Shown: one piece after another, positions 24,749 through 38,008 of the stretch
Layout: every line of letters starts with the position of its first letter
Numbering within the stretch: position 1 is the stretch's first letter
Assembly (NCBI GenBank): GCA_905182995.1
Contig: CAJJDP010000018.1
Coordinates: 558,001 to 622,000, forward strand
DNA: 64,000 nt
Source of the DNA: Paramecium octaurelia
Taxonomy: Eukaryota; Ciliophora; Oligohymenophorea; Peniculida; Parameciidae
Direction of reading: 5' to 3'
Notes under the pieces: model-generated
The model's database searches: none
What the model saw: the letters and a program-made list of their open reading frames with translations, nothing else
What the model was told of the DNA's origin: nothing
Program-made: the position numbers and the translations under genes

Positions 24749-26984
24749 ATGGAATTTGATTAATACAAAACAAATGAAATCAAACAAAATCTAAAATACA
24801 AAAAGCTTTTCGAGTGGAGTATTGAGAATGGAGTCTTGATGAAAGGTGTAGATTTTCCAGCTTCCTTTGGTGATGTCACAGGAGTAGTTGCCTCTGAAGA
24901 CTTACCATCAAATACTGTAAGTATTTATTTAGAAACTCTTAGGCAATTATTTGCATACCTTAAACATTAATAATTTCGCCAGATAAATGTAAGGGTACCA
25001 ATCTTAGTTCAGTTTACAAGAGTCATCCAGAGATGTTTGATAAGGATGAAACCAATGATGCAGAGTTTAATATGTTAAGTATCAAATTGATATGTATCTC
25101 AGTTTTTTATATGTTCAATGAAAAAAAGAAAGGCGAATTGTCATTTTATTACCCCTACATTTAAGCTGTCTAAGCAAATAATACATTGCTAACTTGGTCT
25201 AATGAGGATTTAAAGAAAATTGAAAATCCTATCATAATGGAGGAGTTTGCCAACATCAAATAAGATGTCTTAGGATTATGGGGAAAAGCCAAATAAATCC
25301 TTGATAATAATGAGGATGTATTTGGAATATCTAGATTAACTGATAAAAAGGACTTTTACTGGGCTGTTGAATGTGTCATGAGTAGATGTTTTGGATGGAG
25401 TCTAAAATCTACTTGTATAATTCCAATAGCTGATTTTCTTAATCATTCTAATAAAGCGTGCACTCATTATATGGTTCATAAAGGGTTAGAAAAAGGGATT
25501 CCTCTTTAATAAAAGGATCATGCACATTTTCAATAGCAATATATATCAAAAAGAAACAAAGTCAATTTGAGTATTTTGGGCATTGAGAATGGTAATGAAA
25601 TGTAGATAGTTGAGGATGAGAAAATTAAATTTGTTTTAGATAATAAAGAATATTTGAGAGGTTTAAAAGCTATTGATAATCTGGAAACACTTTCGATAGA
25701 TGGAAAAAAAGAAATAATTAATTAGATATATTATGAGTAAATGATATAAGATCCTAGAATGAATATCTGGGATTTGGATTCTATTTCTTCTTCGGATAGT
25801 GAAGATAATGATTCTGATGAGGAAATCAAACTAGCAAAAAGTAAAGAATTTGAAATTTTGAAGATTAAGGAAATAGCAGAATGGAAAATAAGGGAAGAAC
25901 AAAAGAGAATTGAAAAATAATATCAATCTATTTAATTGAAAAATCAGCCTATAGTCACTGTCACCTTGAATCCAAGTAAGATTCATTGTATAACCAATAG
26001 AAAAGAAAAACAAAGTAATCATACGAGGCTTGCCTTAATATTAAATAGAAGCCATTAAAGCAAAATAGTAGAGTATGAATGGGAGATTTAGTAAACTACA
26101 AAGTGAACCAACACAATCCAGTGATAATGAAAGTGAGACAAGTGAAGAGTCAAAATGGGATTGGTTGGATGAATATGATTAAGATGCATATTTTTGTATT
26201 GCAACTACTGAGCCAGTTAAGAAATTTGAATAGGTTACAGTCTCTTATGGGCGGAGGACAAATAGATTTTTGATTAGTTGGTATGGATTTGCATTGCCAG
26301 AGAATATCTATAGTTCATTTAATTTTAGAGTAATTAACTGACAATATAAAGCTATGGCTAAATACAGACATTTTCAAAGATGAAGATAAAAGCAGAGATG
26401 AAATCTTGAGTACAATAATTATTAAAAAACTAATACCTGAGGGTGAATCATTTGTAAATACGATTTTATATAATGGTCACGAAATTCCGGTTGCATCATT
26501 ATCAAAGGAGTTCAGGATTAAAAAGAACAAGCTCAACATAGACACAATTGTATTTTTGCGATTGCTCCTAAGAGTTTAATATGGTACTGAAAAAGATTTA
26601 TTGAGTACTATTCCTGTGTCGATCGATTACGAAATTTTAGTTATGGAATTTTACTATTCATTATTACAAAACCTAATGAGATCTTACTCTTAAGATTTAG
26701 TTTAAGATCTTAAGGAGTTAGAATAGAAAATTGAATATCAAAAACGATTTGCAGTATATATATATTCTTTGATTATTTAGATTTACATCAACAAGGAAGA
26801 AAAGGAAATCCTGATAGGCTAAATGCAAATAGTAGAAGTAGCAATTAGGATATTACAGAAGTTTAAGGAAACTAAATAGTTGAAAGAAAGTTATCTTTCA
26901 GATATTAGACTGGATGTATCATCGAAAATCTCATTAATTAAAGGACTAAAGCAATACCTTAAATTTGTGTGGGAGTTTTTATGA
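24749..26984 (+). CDS. SET-domain lysine methyltransferase (Rubisco-LSMT/SETD6 type) with large insertion
   Basis: 708 residues; an upstream in-frame ATG at 24704 is possible. An N-terminal GVDFPASFGDVTGVVAS matches the SET opening (gly-rich turn). PIADFLNHSN (about residue 222) is the conserved NHS motif, and VSYGRRTNRFLISWYGF (about 480) is the final SET segment. Then comes an LSMT-type substrate-binding C-terminus. These enzymes methylate lysines on histones or other proteins with S-adenosylmethionine. About 255 residues, acidic and coiled-coil-like, are inserted between the last two SET motifs, far more than usual. Introns of 26, 34, 22 and 27 nt. Confidence 0.85.
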
Positions 26985-27104
26985 TTAAATGTTAATGTAT
27001 TCTTTAGTATGAGATTATTGAATGAAGTTGAGTATTCGAAATGAAGATCTTTTCGGCCATACAATTATTTAAAGAAGTCTTAAGAATATAATATATAATA
27101 ATTA

Positions 27105-28658
27105 ATGTTTCTTTTATTATTAGTAATACAATGTATTGCAAAAACATCCCTGTTGGAAGAGACCAATGCCTTATATGAGGAGTGGAGACATAAGGCATAG
27201 ATGTTAGTTACGAGAATGCCGATGGAAATGATGAGATAAACATTAGGATTAAGAAGTCTAGATTAGGATTAGGGGGATTAGTTTCCTATGCCAGAGATTG
27301 AGAAGAATTTAAAACATGCCAGAATAAATAGAGTCATGGAAGAAGCAGGGACTCAACAACCTCCAGCCACTTTGAACACTACAATCAATGAATATTTAAG
27401 ATAAGGGCCACTTTATCCACTTAAGTGTTATCTTGGTTAACCTATTCTAATCAATGTGACTTAACATTATTGCTATAAGACACGAGTCACTTAACAATAA
27501 TATGAGGATATTACAGCCAATAATTCAGCAAACTGTACCATTCGATATAGATTGCATTATGGATGTTTATGTCCCCCTGATTTTTATGGAGATTACTGCA
27601 GATATTGGAACCCAATAGTTTGTGAAATAGAGTAACCATCTAAGGATTGCAAATTAGTTGTAGAAGAGGATTATTACAACAAAAAGATAGATGGTAATCC
27701 CCCATGTTATTAGTTTAAGAGTCGTGAATTTACAGAGGTATTAATATTTAATTTACATAGAATGTCAGAACGGTCTGTTATAACTATATTCAAAGTCAAT
27801 TGAATAGTAGTGTCTTTCATCCAGAGAAGAATTACACTGTGATTTGGAGTAATTACACCAGAGGAATCAGTGCATTGTTACCTCAATAATACAAATACTC
27901 AGCCCCTATTCCTGATGATCCCAACGATCCAAAACAATATATTCAATTTGCTACAGCAACTGAGGAAGCAGAGAGGGAGTACTTTAAATATTAATAAAAT
28001 GCATGTATTGGAGTGGAATCCAACACCTTATGCAGTTCATTACTCTTCAGCATGACTCCTTATGTAAGGTTTATCAATTGGACATTCCTATCAGAATCAG
28101 AGACAACTTACATAGATTAGAATTTGTCACTCGTCGAGATGTTGGGATAATAATACTTTTAGGTTCCCATTAAAATTACCAAAGGAGAACCATTGTTTGG
28201 CAGATATTCATTAGAAATTGGATTAATCATACATCTCTATGGATTCAATGAATTATATGCTACGAATGCGTCCAATGAGACAGTGGATAAAGGGCCAAGA
28301 GAGTATTAAACACAATTGCAACCCAAAATCTTGTTTTACGAAGATGCCTTATATGAAGGTAATAATAAGAAATATTAATATAGAACCTATGAGTCCTTAA
28401 CGAGCATTAGATAAAGATGCAAGAGTTGGATTGATCATTGCAATTATCATGCTACTTATTGCAATCCTATTAATATACAAGTATAGAAGTACAATAACTG
28501 AATGCTGCTTTCCTCGTATAGATAAAGTAATGCCAGAATAATACGGCAATTAAAAAAGTTGTGTCAAAAAGTGTTGTGATTGTTTCAAAGGAAATTAAGC
28601 TCGTGATCAAGCCTCAGAGCCTACTCCCTAACATTAAAACTAAAGCTTAGAATAATGA
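27105..28658 (+). CDS. Secreted/type I membrane protein with EGF-like motif
   Basis: 501 residues, introns of 23 and 25 nt. It begins with a signal peptide (MFLLLLVIQCIAKTS). A large Cys-containing ectodomain follows with an EGF-like stretch (CLCPPDFYGDYC) and many N-glycosylation sequons. One transmembrane helix is near the C-terminus (LIIAIIMLLIAILLIY), with a Cys-rich cytosolic tail (CVKKCCDCF) that could be palmitoylated. The topology suggests a surface receptor or adhesion protein. No family recognised. Confidence 0.8.
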
Positions 28659-28813
28659 AATATCGTGCACTTATATATTTACAATCTTATATTATTATTA
28701 TTTATAACATATTAACTGAATCCATGTAATGACAACATTACTGATATTTAATAAGAATATGTATAATTTAACTAGAACATTCTCTTAATGAATATATAAG
28801 GTACAAAATTAAT

Positions 28814-29896
28814 TCATTCAAATTTTCCATCAAGATTTATTCGTTTGCCTTTCTCCCACCATCCAAATTTAACTCTTCCATCTGGCATTAGGTACTTCCC
28901 TCTGCCATTCTATTTCCCTTCCAGCCATTCTCCTTCAAATACTTTCCCATCCGGCCAAAAGTATTTTCCTTTTCCATGTTTTTTGTCATTGAAATATTCA
29001 CCATGATATGATCTTCCATCCGCCCATTAATATACACCATAACCATGCATCTTATTATCCTTCCATATTCCCTTATACTTTCTTCCATCAGCCCAAACAT
29101 AAACTCCCTATTTTCAATTGTACTTATACATAACCATTTATCTTATTATCAAACCACTCTCCTTCGAAGTAACTTCCATCTGGCCACTTATAAGTTCCTT
29201 ATCCTTATTTCTTGCCTTAAAAATATTCTCCCTAATACATAGAATTATCAATCCCTAAATATGTTAGGTAATTAAAATACATTGTTCCTGACCTTACCCA
29301 TGTTGATAATCATTTTTCCATTATCCTGAGTAAACAACTCCATTTGATTGTTTGTAAATTCCAAATCCATTGGCTCTATCATTCTCCCATTGTCCTTCAT
29401 AAATAGCTCCATCGATATGATAAAAGGTTCCTTATCCACAGGCTTAATTATTCTTCCATTAACCTATGTATTTGGCTCCATCCACCCAAATTTAAATTCC
29501 CTAACCATCTCGTTAATCACCCAACCATTCTCCTTCATAAGTAGACCCACTCTTGAATTCGTATTTTGATCGATATTCTCTTTATTGAGATTCAAACTTT
29601 ATTTTTGCTTGCTATTTATATATAACATTACATGCATACTCCTCTTATATAAAATATTTCTAGGTGTTTCTTTTGCTTTTACTTTCTGTTATAGCTTATT
29701 CAATTTTAGACTTTTTTAAATACATTCTGGCCTGTTAATAGGCTATCCTTGATTTATATCCCTTCCAATACTTTTATATGACAATAGCCTTTTTAGAATG
29801 CAATAATGCCTTAGCTTTCTTATCAGTATCATCATGACTTTAATTTGATTTTTACTATTATGATTAAGATCGTATAAACTTTACGGAGATGGCCAT
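28814..29896 (-). CDS. IQ-motif and MORN-repeat protein
   Basis: 340 residues. An IQ motif (AIVIQKYWKGYKSR, about residues 40-55) would bind calmodulin or a related EF-hand protein. After a charged linker come about nine MORN repeats (YEGEWLGDQRDGQG, YEGQW, YQGEYFQGKKQGQG, FEGEWLEGKQNGRG). Two introns are needed: one of 38 nt with a GTCAG donor and one of 22 nt. Calmodulin-regulated scaffolding near membrane or cytoskeleton is the likely role. It is independent in sequence of the 22.7-kb MORN gene and has a different N-terminus. Confidence 0.87.
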
Positions 29897-30068
29897 TATT
29901 TTATTAAGATAATTAAGAATTTGAAGAAATAACATTTTTATGGCTTTCAGATTTTTTAGTTATGGTGACTTCATTGAGTTATTCCAATTTATCTTTCTGA
30001 CATTAAGCACAATTTGAACATTTTGATCCCATGAAAATTTAATTCAAATAACAAATATTATAATATTT

Positions 30069-32116
30069 TCATTTTTTAGATGGTATTTTGGGTGGAATTT
30101 GTGCAACCTAATCTTCATTATCCTCATTTCCTAAGCATTCAAAATTGTTAACACTTTTATTAAATTAATCATTATCACTCTTGCTACTAATCGGCGATAT
30201 GATTTCTATCTAGTTCTACTCCAGCAAATTCAAATTCGAATGAATGTATCTATTACTCTGCAACAAAAACTCATCTTGATTCCTATTAATCTTATCGAAT
30301 ATCGCTATCATATCATCCCCAACCAATTCAAGAATGCTTTTGTCAGTATCACTTAATCGTTTCTTCTCCTACAATTTCATGTAAGCATTGAATGCCTACT
30401 CCACCTTAATCATGTCTGACTTCTCTTCCTACAAAATAAATTGGAATTCCGCCTTCTCCTCCAGAACATTCAACTTTTTCTCAAAATCTTATGAGAACAT
30501 ATCCATAGGTATTAAGGGTTTCGGAATATAATTAAACAATTCTAACTGATCCTTATTCAACATCACATATTTTAATTTGTCTATCTCCTGAATCTTAGTC
30601 AATATATTGACAACATCCAACTTACACAAAATCTTCTCAATTGCATAATCAATCTATTGCTTATGTCTCCTCTTCAGTCCTATATTCATACACATCAGAT
30701 CCCATAAACCTACTTTCAACTGTCTCTTCCTCTACTTCAAATACTACTTCAATTGACCCCTATTTTACACCTTCTCTAAATCCCTTTTAGATGATTAGGG
30801 GATTCTCCCCTGCTTGTTTAATTCCACAATAAGATCTTTCTGCTCAGGTTTCCCGTTGATATTGATATTTGGATTTGAATTGGAAACTGAATGTACTTCA
30901 CGAACTTTTTCACCTCCATTTTCAAAATTGAAAATCCTATTTGCCATCTACAGATTCATCAATGTCGCTATTATAGGACTCACCAGAGTGGTAATAGTCA
31001 ATGCCACTAATTGCCAAAGACCTCCGACATTGCCAAGAATGTTTTAAATTTTAATGTAGGATCTCCTATAATTATTGGCTCTTTAGTCCATGAATAGAAT
31101 ATTTTCTACATAGGAATTCTAATTGAATGGTCCCGAGGAGTCCTTGATTGAAGATTGCATCAATCCTAATTCTGTGACTAGGTCCTATTAGATTAATCCA
31201 ACATCAGTTTTGGTTTCAATCATTTTGAAGGTCGAATAAATTTATTTTGATAGACTAGATGAAAATGCTGCAAATTAAACAGTGATAATTTCCTCATAAG
31301 GTCTACCTGGATTATCCAATTTTAATAGAGTGTCTCCTAAATATAGGGCAAAGAACCCTGTCTTTAATCCTGCCTAAATTTCTTCAACGGGACTGCACCC
31401 ATCATATGTTGATGTGTTTTTGCAAGGAGACATTGAGATGTTGACATATTAATAAGTATCTGCACTGGTATATCCTTGAATTTGCTATATTATTTTTAGT
31501 AAATACAGGTGGATTTTCTTCTCTTAGTTTCTTGTTAATACAAAACATGTTGTTTAATCTGAATTTTCCAAAAAATTGTTTTTGATACTCCATTGGAAAA
31601 TGAGCTTCAAGATCACAACCTTCTAAAGGGATATTTCTGCATCTAAAAATGTATGTATTTTTATACATTAATGAAATATCTGTCGCTTTAGTTGTTTCAT
31701 TGTAAAAACGGGTTCTATTGCAAGCAGTCATAGTAATATCGAAGTGTTTCTTGTATGTGGTTAGAGATGATAAAGTTGGTCCTGTGATGCTAATTGCAAA
31801 GGTAAAGTTCTCAGAATTTAATGGAAAAGCCTTATTCAATAAGTCGTTAAAAAAATACCGGCGTATTAAAGGGTTGAGTTTCGGATATGATTATGTTGGG
31901 TGTTCTTTGATCAAGGAGGTCTTAAAATTGGAAATACAAATAGAGGGCGCACATAATCATGAGAATGACAGTCAGAAAATGACCCAAAAGTGTATTAAAC
32001 TTTTGTCTTTTCAAGATTCTAAAAAAAGGAGGTTAGCCAAAGAAGTCTAATGAATTAACAACATCTAGAAGGCAGGTCTTGGCTTCGTGTTTAGATTTCT
32101 TTTAAAATTTAAGCAT
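30069..32116 (-). CDS. Two-transmembrane ciliate membrane protein with Cys-rich lumenal domain
   Basis: 665 residues, introns of 28 and 22 nt. An N-terminal membrane helix (HFLTVILMIMCALYLY) follows the basic RILKRQKFNTLLG. A lumenal/extracellular domain of about 280 residues has paired Cys (TACNR, RCRNIP, GCDLE, SPCKN, DGCSP). The second helix is GGLWQLVALTITTLVSPI. The cytosolic tail of about 280 residues is charged and helical. I recognise this layout as a family expanded in ciliates but know no function. The start at 32116 fits the frame of all later exons; an ATG at 32064 does not. Confidence 0.8.
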
Positions 32117-32282
32117 TTATATTTAATGAAAAATTTGATCACCATACAAACATATATATCTTCGAATTAATTTAACTAAAATAGCTCACTTACATCAAAT
32201 ATATATCAAAAATGGATAATTCAAATTACAAATAATTTTATAATTAATAGATTTATTGAAAAGTTTCTCATTAATAAAAATA

Positions 32283-35200
32283 ATGAACTCTAATGCAATT
32301 GTTAATCAAAATACATTAAGAGATGTTTAAATGGTATATTAGAAGGCCATCAGAATGATTTCCTGTTTGAAGGAAAAACACAAATTAATTACTAGGATTA
32401 GACTTGTTGATAGTGATAAAGCTATATTTCAAGAATTAGCTTAAGGAATGGGTTAATTGATTGAGTTATTAAGAAAAGGTTGTGATGTACATTTGATTTT
32501 TAAATAAAATCTACCTTACTTTGAAGTTCAACTAGATTTAGAACCATTCATTGTAGAACCAGGGAAGATGAAAGAATATTTGTTGAGGAAATAGTTACGT
32601 GAGTTGGGATTAAAAAACATTAAGTTTGAATCTAAAGAGTGTAGAGAACATAATATTGCAGATGATTTTATAAATCAGGAGGATGAGTTCAAAAGAGATG
32701 AATGCGCTGAATTGTTGAAAGAGAGATTCGATACTTTCAAGGTTTAAGATGAATAAGCCATCATAGAAATATTAAAGAAATATTTAAAGAAGAATCTCAT
32801 AGAGACTTATAATAGGGAATTAATAGATATCAGATTCTACATCAATTAGGATTTCGAAATAGTTATTGAATATAAGATTAATGATAATTAATTGAATCTC
32901 TAGAAAAAAATAAAGAGAAGAAAGTGGAGTGAAATTAAAGATGCCATCTCTCATTTTTACACTTACTAATACTTGTAAGAGATAACATTATCCATGATTG
33001 AACAAATGTTCTACATAGATGAAATAGAATTTACGGAATTAAGTAGGTGTGTCTAGTAGATTGTATAGGATTTCAAATCTAGTTACAATCAGAACTTGAA
33101 ATACCCTATTTCAATCTATAAATCAAGTTATTGGGACATACTGGGCATATTACCTAGGAGTTTAAATACACATAATAGATTTGGTCAATGCAAAATTATG
33201 ATTATATAGAATTAGAGTAGACTCTTCTTTTTGAATCATCAGAAGATTATTGAGAACGAATAAATAAAAAATGATATCACCTTATTTTAGACATATACTT
33301 AATTAATAGCAGACAGTAAGCAAAGACTTGAAATGATTAAAAAGAATGTTACTTCAGGTAATACTCAAAATTTGATTAAGCAGAAAAAAGAATTAATAGA
33401 AAAATTATAAATTCTTCCTGAATTAGAACAGGAGATATATGATTAAGAAATTCTTGAGAAATAGAAGTCGGATTAATAAAACTATTATAATGAAGAAGAT
33501 TTTATTCTATAAGAGGAAATCTACGATTAAATGAAGGCAATCACAGATAAAATTGAATAAACAAAATAAATATATGCAGAGTATCACAGAGTGTTGAATA
33601 AGGTCAAAAATGATGTTATAAACTTTTAAGGTTTGAAGACGATTTAAGAAAATAAAATATATTTAAAAAATTTGTATAAAAGAGTTCTATAAGAAAAGTA
33701 GAGAGTCATTTAGAAATTGCCTATATATTTTAAAAAAAGGGAGTTGATTGATAACATACAGTAAAGCCAAGCGATTCTGTTGATAGGGGCTACAGGATCA
33801 GGTAAATCTACATAATTGGTCTAATATATATATGAAGAAATTGAGTTGAAAGGGAAAATCATGTGTGTAGAGCCAAGAATGATAGCTGCGAGAAGTTTGG
33901 CTAAGAGAGTTGCTGAAGAGATGCATACCAAACTTGGAGGGCGTGTGGCTTATTTAAATGAATATGATTAATTAGATGATGAGAATAAGATTATCTTTAC
34001 ATAGGATAGAATAATATTAAATATCTTGCAAAAAGACCCTCTTTTAAATGATTATGAAATTGTGATCATAGATGAAGCACATGAAAGAAATATGAATACT
34101 GATATTTTACTTGGATTACTAAAGGATATAATGAATAAAAGAAAGGATCTTAAAATAATAATTATGAGTGCTACGATGGATGAATAATTATTTAGTAGAT
34201 ATTTTTAATGTTAAGCATTTAAGGTTGAAGGTAAGTTATTCGATGTAAAGATCAAGTATTAAAATTCATATTCAGACAGATACATAGAATAAATTTACTC
34301 ATTAATTTAAGATAAGATAATCTCTAAGGTAATGAATGAGACATATACATAAAGACATGTGCTTGTATTTTTGGCAGGAGTAGATGAAATTCATAGACTC
34401 CTGTATTTATTTTAGGATTATTTCGATATGGATGAATTTCTATTTTTAGGATTGCATGGTCAGATGACATAGGATGAACAATTCAATGTTTTCTAAGAAA
34501 CTAGGAAGATCAAAATCATTTTTTCTACGAGAGTAGCTGAAACAGCTCTTACAATCAATGATGTAAGTGTTGTTATTGACATTGGAGTTGATCGATTCTC
34601 TGAATATGATTAAAAAAGAGGAATGCAAATTACAAAAATTAATTGGATATCTTAAGCTTAGGCTAATCAAAGAGCAGGTAGAGCGGGAAGAACGAGACAA
34701 GGAAAATGCTATAGATTATATTCAGAAATGGAATATTTGACTTAGATGTAAGAGCATAAGACACCTGAAATTTAAAGATGTTGTCTGGATTTAGTTGTGT
34801 TGAGAATCAAATCATTTAATAAGGATCCGTTTGAGTTCGAATTTATACAATCTCCTAATCATTAAGCTATGAGAGATAGCTAATAATACTTAATAGATAT
34901 CAAAGCACTAGATGAACAAGGGAACATTACAGTTTTAGGAAAATTTATGTCATAAATCTAAACAGAACCAAGAATGAGTAGAATCTTAATTGAAGCCTAT
35001 TACAAAAACGTATTTAGAGAAGCTCTCTCCATTATTTGTGTAATGCTCAATAATCAATCATTATACTTGAAAAATACTGATATTTCTAATAAAATAGAAT
35101 GTTTACATGAGATGGGTGATTTCTTTACTTATTCTAGAGTTTATTGGGATTTTAAATCACTCATTGATTCCAATTATAGCAATGCCCAAATAAAATAGAG

Positions 35201-37994
35201 ATGTCTCGAAAAAGGATATCATTACAAGACTTTAAAAAATTGCGAAAAAGCTTTTGATGAGATGGAGAAGACGTTTAGTTATTTTGATTTGTAGTTGTGT
35301 GATAATTAAGAATTAAAAAATAAAATTCTCTGGAATTCAGATGCTACAAGAGACGAATGTGTGATGACTTGCTTTTTGACAGCATTCTATCCTGACTTGT
35401 GTGTTTATAATGGGAATCCCTACATTGGATACACATTTTTGAAGTCAAAAAGAAATGTAAGAATATACGGGTCCAGCACTTTAAGTTTGTTGAATCATTT
35501 CCCTAAATACATTATATGTTCAGATCTGTATTCTTCAGATTACTTTGATTTCTGCAGAGTGGCCCAAGAAGTCAAAATAGAGAAACTAAAGGAAATCTTA
35601 AAACCTAGTCAAATAGAAGAGATTGAGAACTTTGTTCCAGATAAGTATCAATACCAATAGCTGAGAAATGTTTCTTCCTCCTTATTAAATCATTTAATGC
35701 ACACTTTTAATTAATACTCATACGATGAATAGGAGAAAAGATTCTCATATTATTGTAATAAGGATTTAGACAATGGAATTTTCGAAATGTGGTCTTTAAA
35801 ACCAATAGATCTTGAATTTTACTAGAAGGATTATTATGAAAAATTGAAAAGCTATCTTTATTTTAGACTTTATGGATAAGGCATGCTTGTTTATTTTAAG
35901 CATGGAGCATAGATACATGATACTCAATAATGTACTTAATCTGAGTTAGCGATAGTTCAATTTTTTTCATCTCCTTTTAATATTGGAGAAATCTAATAGA
36001 TTCTTAACGAATAACATTTATACTACAATAATCTGTTTTAGATAAATGCCAATAAATTTGGATATTGTGGATAGATCTTCACTAATAGTTAAGAATCTGC
36101 CAATCAAATAACCTATGTCTTAAATGAAAAAGCCGAGTAGAGATTGAAATTATAAAATGAACAGTAATACTATGAAAGATAATAGTTGTTCACCATAAAA
36201 CCAAGAGAATTAAGAAATAGAGTAATCAGATCGTCTGTGGAATTAATTTTTTATGGTTGTTTGAATAAAGGATTTGGATTTGTCCAATTTAATAATTCAG
36301 AAGAAGCAGAAGATTTTCTTATTAAAACCATTTCCATAGTAAAATTTAAGGGATGGCAGTAGGATCTGAAAATATGTTAAGATAAAAATACTAAAATAAG
36401 AATATCGAACGTACCTTACAATGCAAATGAATATGAATTACTTAAATATTTAAAAGAATTGGCTCAATAAAAGGGTTGTTCTAAACCACACTCACTGCAT
36501 TTAATTAGCAATGAGTAGGTTGAAACTAAAGATTGGAACTAAGAAATCAATAAAGTATTTGAAAAGTATACTGGAGAAAAACCTCTTCATTTGGATATTC
36601 GAGCTGATAAAAATAATTATAGGATATTGGTGAGGGTGATGGCAACAACAAATCCAATAAAGTTGGAGGAAATGAGAAAACAAATAAACTTTGCTGAGAA
36701 TGTAATAGGGTGCTCATCAGTAACTATGAAAATTGAATATAAAATAATAAAAATAATCAGTAAAAGTATATTGCTGCTAAATGAAGAGAAAATAAATAAT
36801 ATTAAATAACAATTGTAAGCTAAATATTCAGAGGATCTATTGAGAATATTCTCATCAGGTGAAAATATGATTATTATTGGCAAGAATCCAAATTTAGTAA
36901 GATAAGCATCTTTGATGTTGCATGGTGTTTTAAATGGATATCAATTAAAAGTCAGCTTGAGGAAGTAGGTTTTTAAGTAGATATTAAGGAATAGATAATT
37001 TTTTGAAGATCTATTATCATTACAAGATGTGCATGGATTTAAATTTAATACTGGGTTATTGTAATTTGGTAAAATAAAAGTGTATTTGAATCAGGATTCT
37101 TTAATCGAAATTTAGAATGCAATAAACTCAATGATCAACTAGCAGGTCTCAAGCAATCTTATTGTAAGTATAAGAAATTATTCCTTTAAATCATTGTTAA
37201 CAATCAAAGACAACATTATGTTTATGTTACAAGAAAAATACAATGTTAGCATAGACTTTATACTTTAGAAAAAATAAATAATTATCTATGGAAACAATGA
37301 ATAAGCATAGAAATGTAAAGATCATTTATTGAAATCTCTGTCAAAGTCTCCAGAAGTTTAACAATAAAATATATGTGAAATTTGTTATGGTGAACTAACT
37401 GAAAAATATGTACTTGCTTTATGTAATCACATTTTCTGCAAAAGCTGCCTATATGAATCCATTAAAGTCTAAAATAACTCCCCTTACAAATGCCCATAGC
37501 AATCTTGTGATAATTCAATAAGTCTTTACGATCTTTAATAAATCCTGTGCGAAATAGAATTTTCTAAATTATTAGATTAAAGCTTTAAAAGATACAAGGA
37601 TTAACATGCTCATGAGTACGTAGGATGCATAACGCCTGATTGTGAAGAATTCTTTAAAAAGTTACCCGAAGACAAAGAATAATTCTATTATTGCTAAAGT
37701 TGCTTATAATCATTTTGTTTATAGTGTAAACGAAATGCGCATCCTAAGATCAGTTGCGAAGAGGCTAAAAAATTATTTATTGATGGAAAAGACTTAGATG
37801 AATCAGAATTACTGAAAATGAATATCAAAAGATGCCCTAAATGTCAGATGGGAGTTTAGAAAAATGAAGGATGTCGCCATCTTCATTGCACTAATTGTGG
37901 AAACCATTTCTGTTGGGTCTGCTTGCATTAAGCTAACTTAAGTCAAGATATTTATGCACATTTAAATCATTATCATGGAGGAGCATATGAATGA
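32283..37994 (+). CDS. DEAH-box helicase fused to RRM-like segment and RBR (RING-IBR-RING) E3 module
   Basis: 1,903 residues in one exon. Helicase core: GATGSGKSTQ (about residue 502), IIDEAHERN (about 596), MSATMD, then QRAGRAGRTRQGKCY, typical of DEAH RNA helicases. Around residue 1,329 is LNKGFGFVQFNN, an RRM RNP1 motif. The C-terminus is an RBR ligase: RING1 (CEICYGEL...CNHIFCKSC, about 1,697), an IBR with YYCQSCLQSFCLQC, and RING2 with NEGCRHLHC (about 1,862), whose first Cys is the transthiolating residue of RBR enzymes. All key residues are present. The same order occurs in plant DEAH11/DEAH12 proteins, whose function is poorly known. It plausibly couples RNA remodelling to ubiquitination. 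Confidence 0.93.
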
Positions 37995-38008
37995 AAGTTT
38001 GAATATAA

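Noticed and set aside
31718-32050. 110-residue + strand ORF
   Set aside because: Antisense to the first exons of the two-TM membrane protein gene, whose frame is supported by introns and topology.
32062-32064. ATG at 32064 as start of the two-TM protein
   Set aside because: Reaches a TGA within 18 codons and is out of phase with later exons; ATG 32116 fits all exons.
36617-36883. 88-residue hydrophobic minus-strand ORF
   Set aside because: Antisense of the helicase-RBR coding frame.
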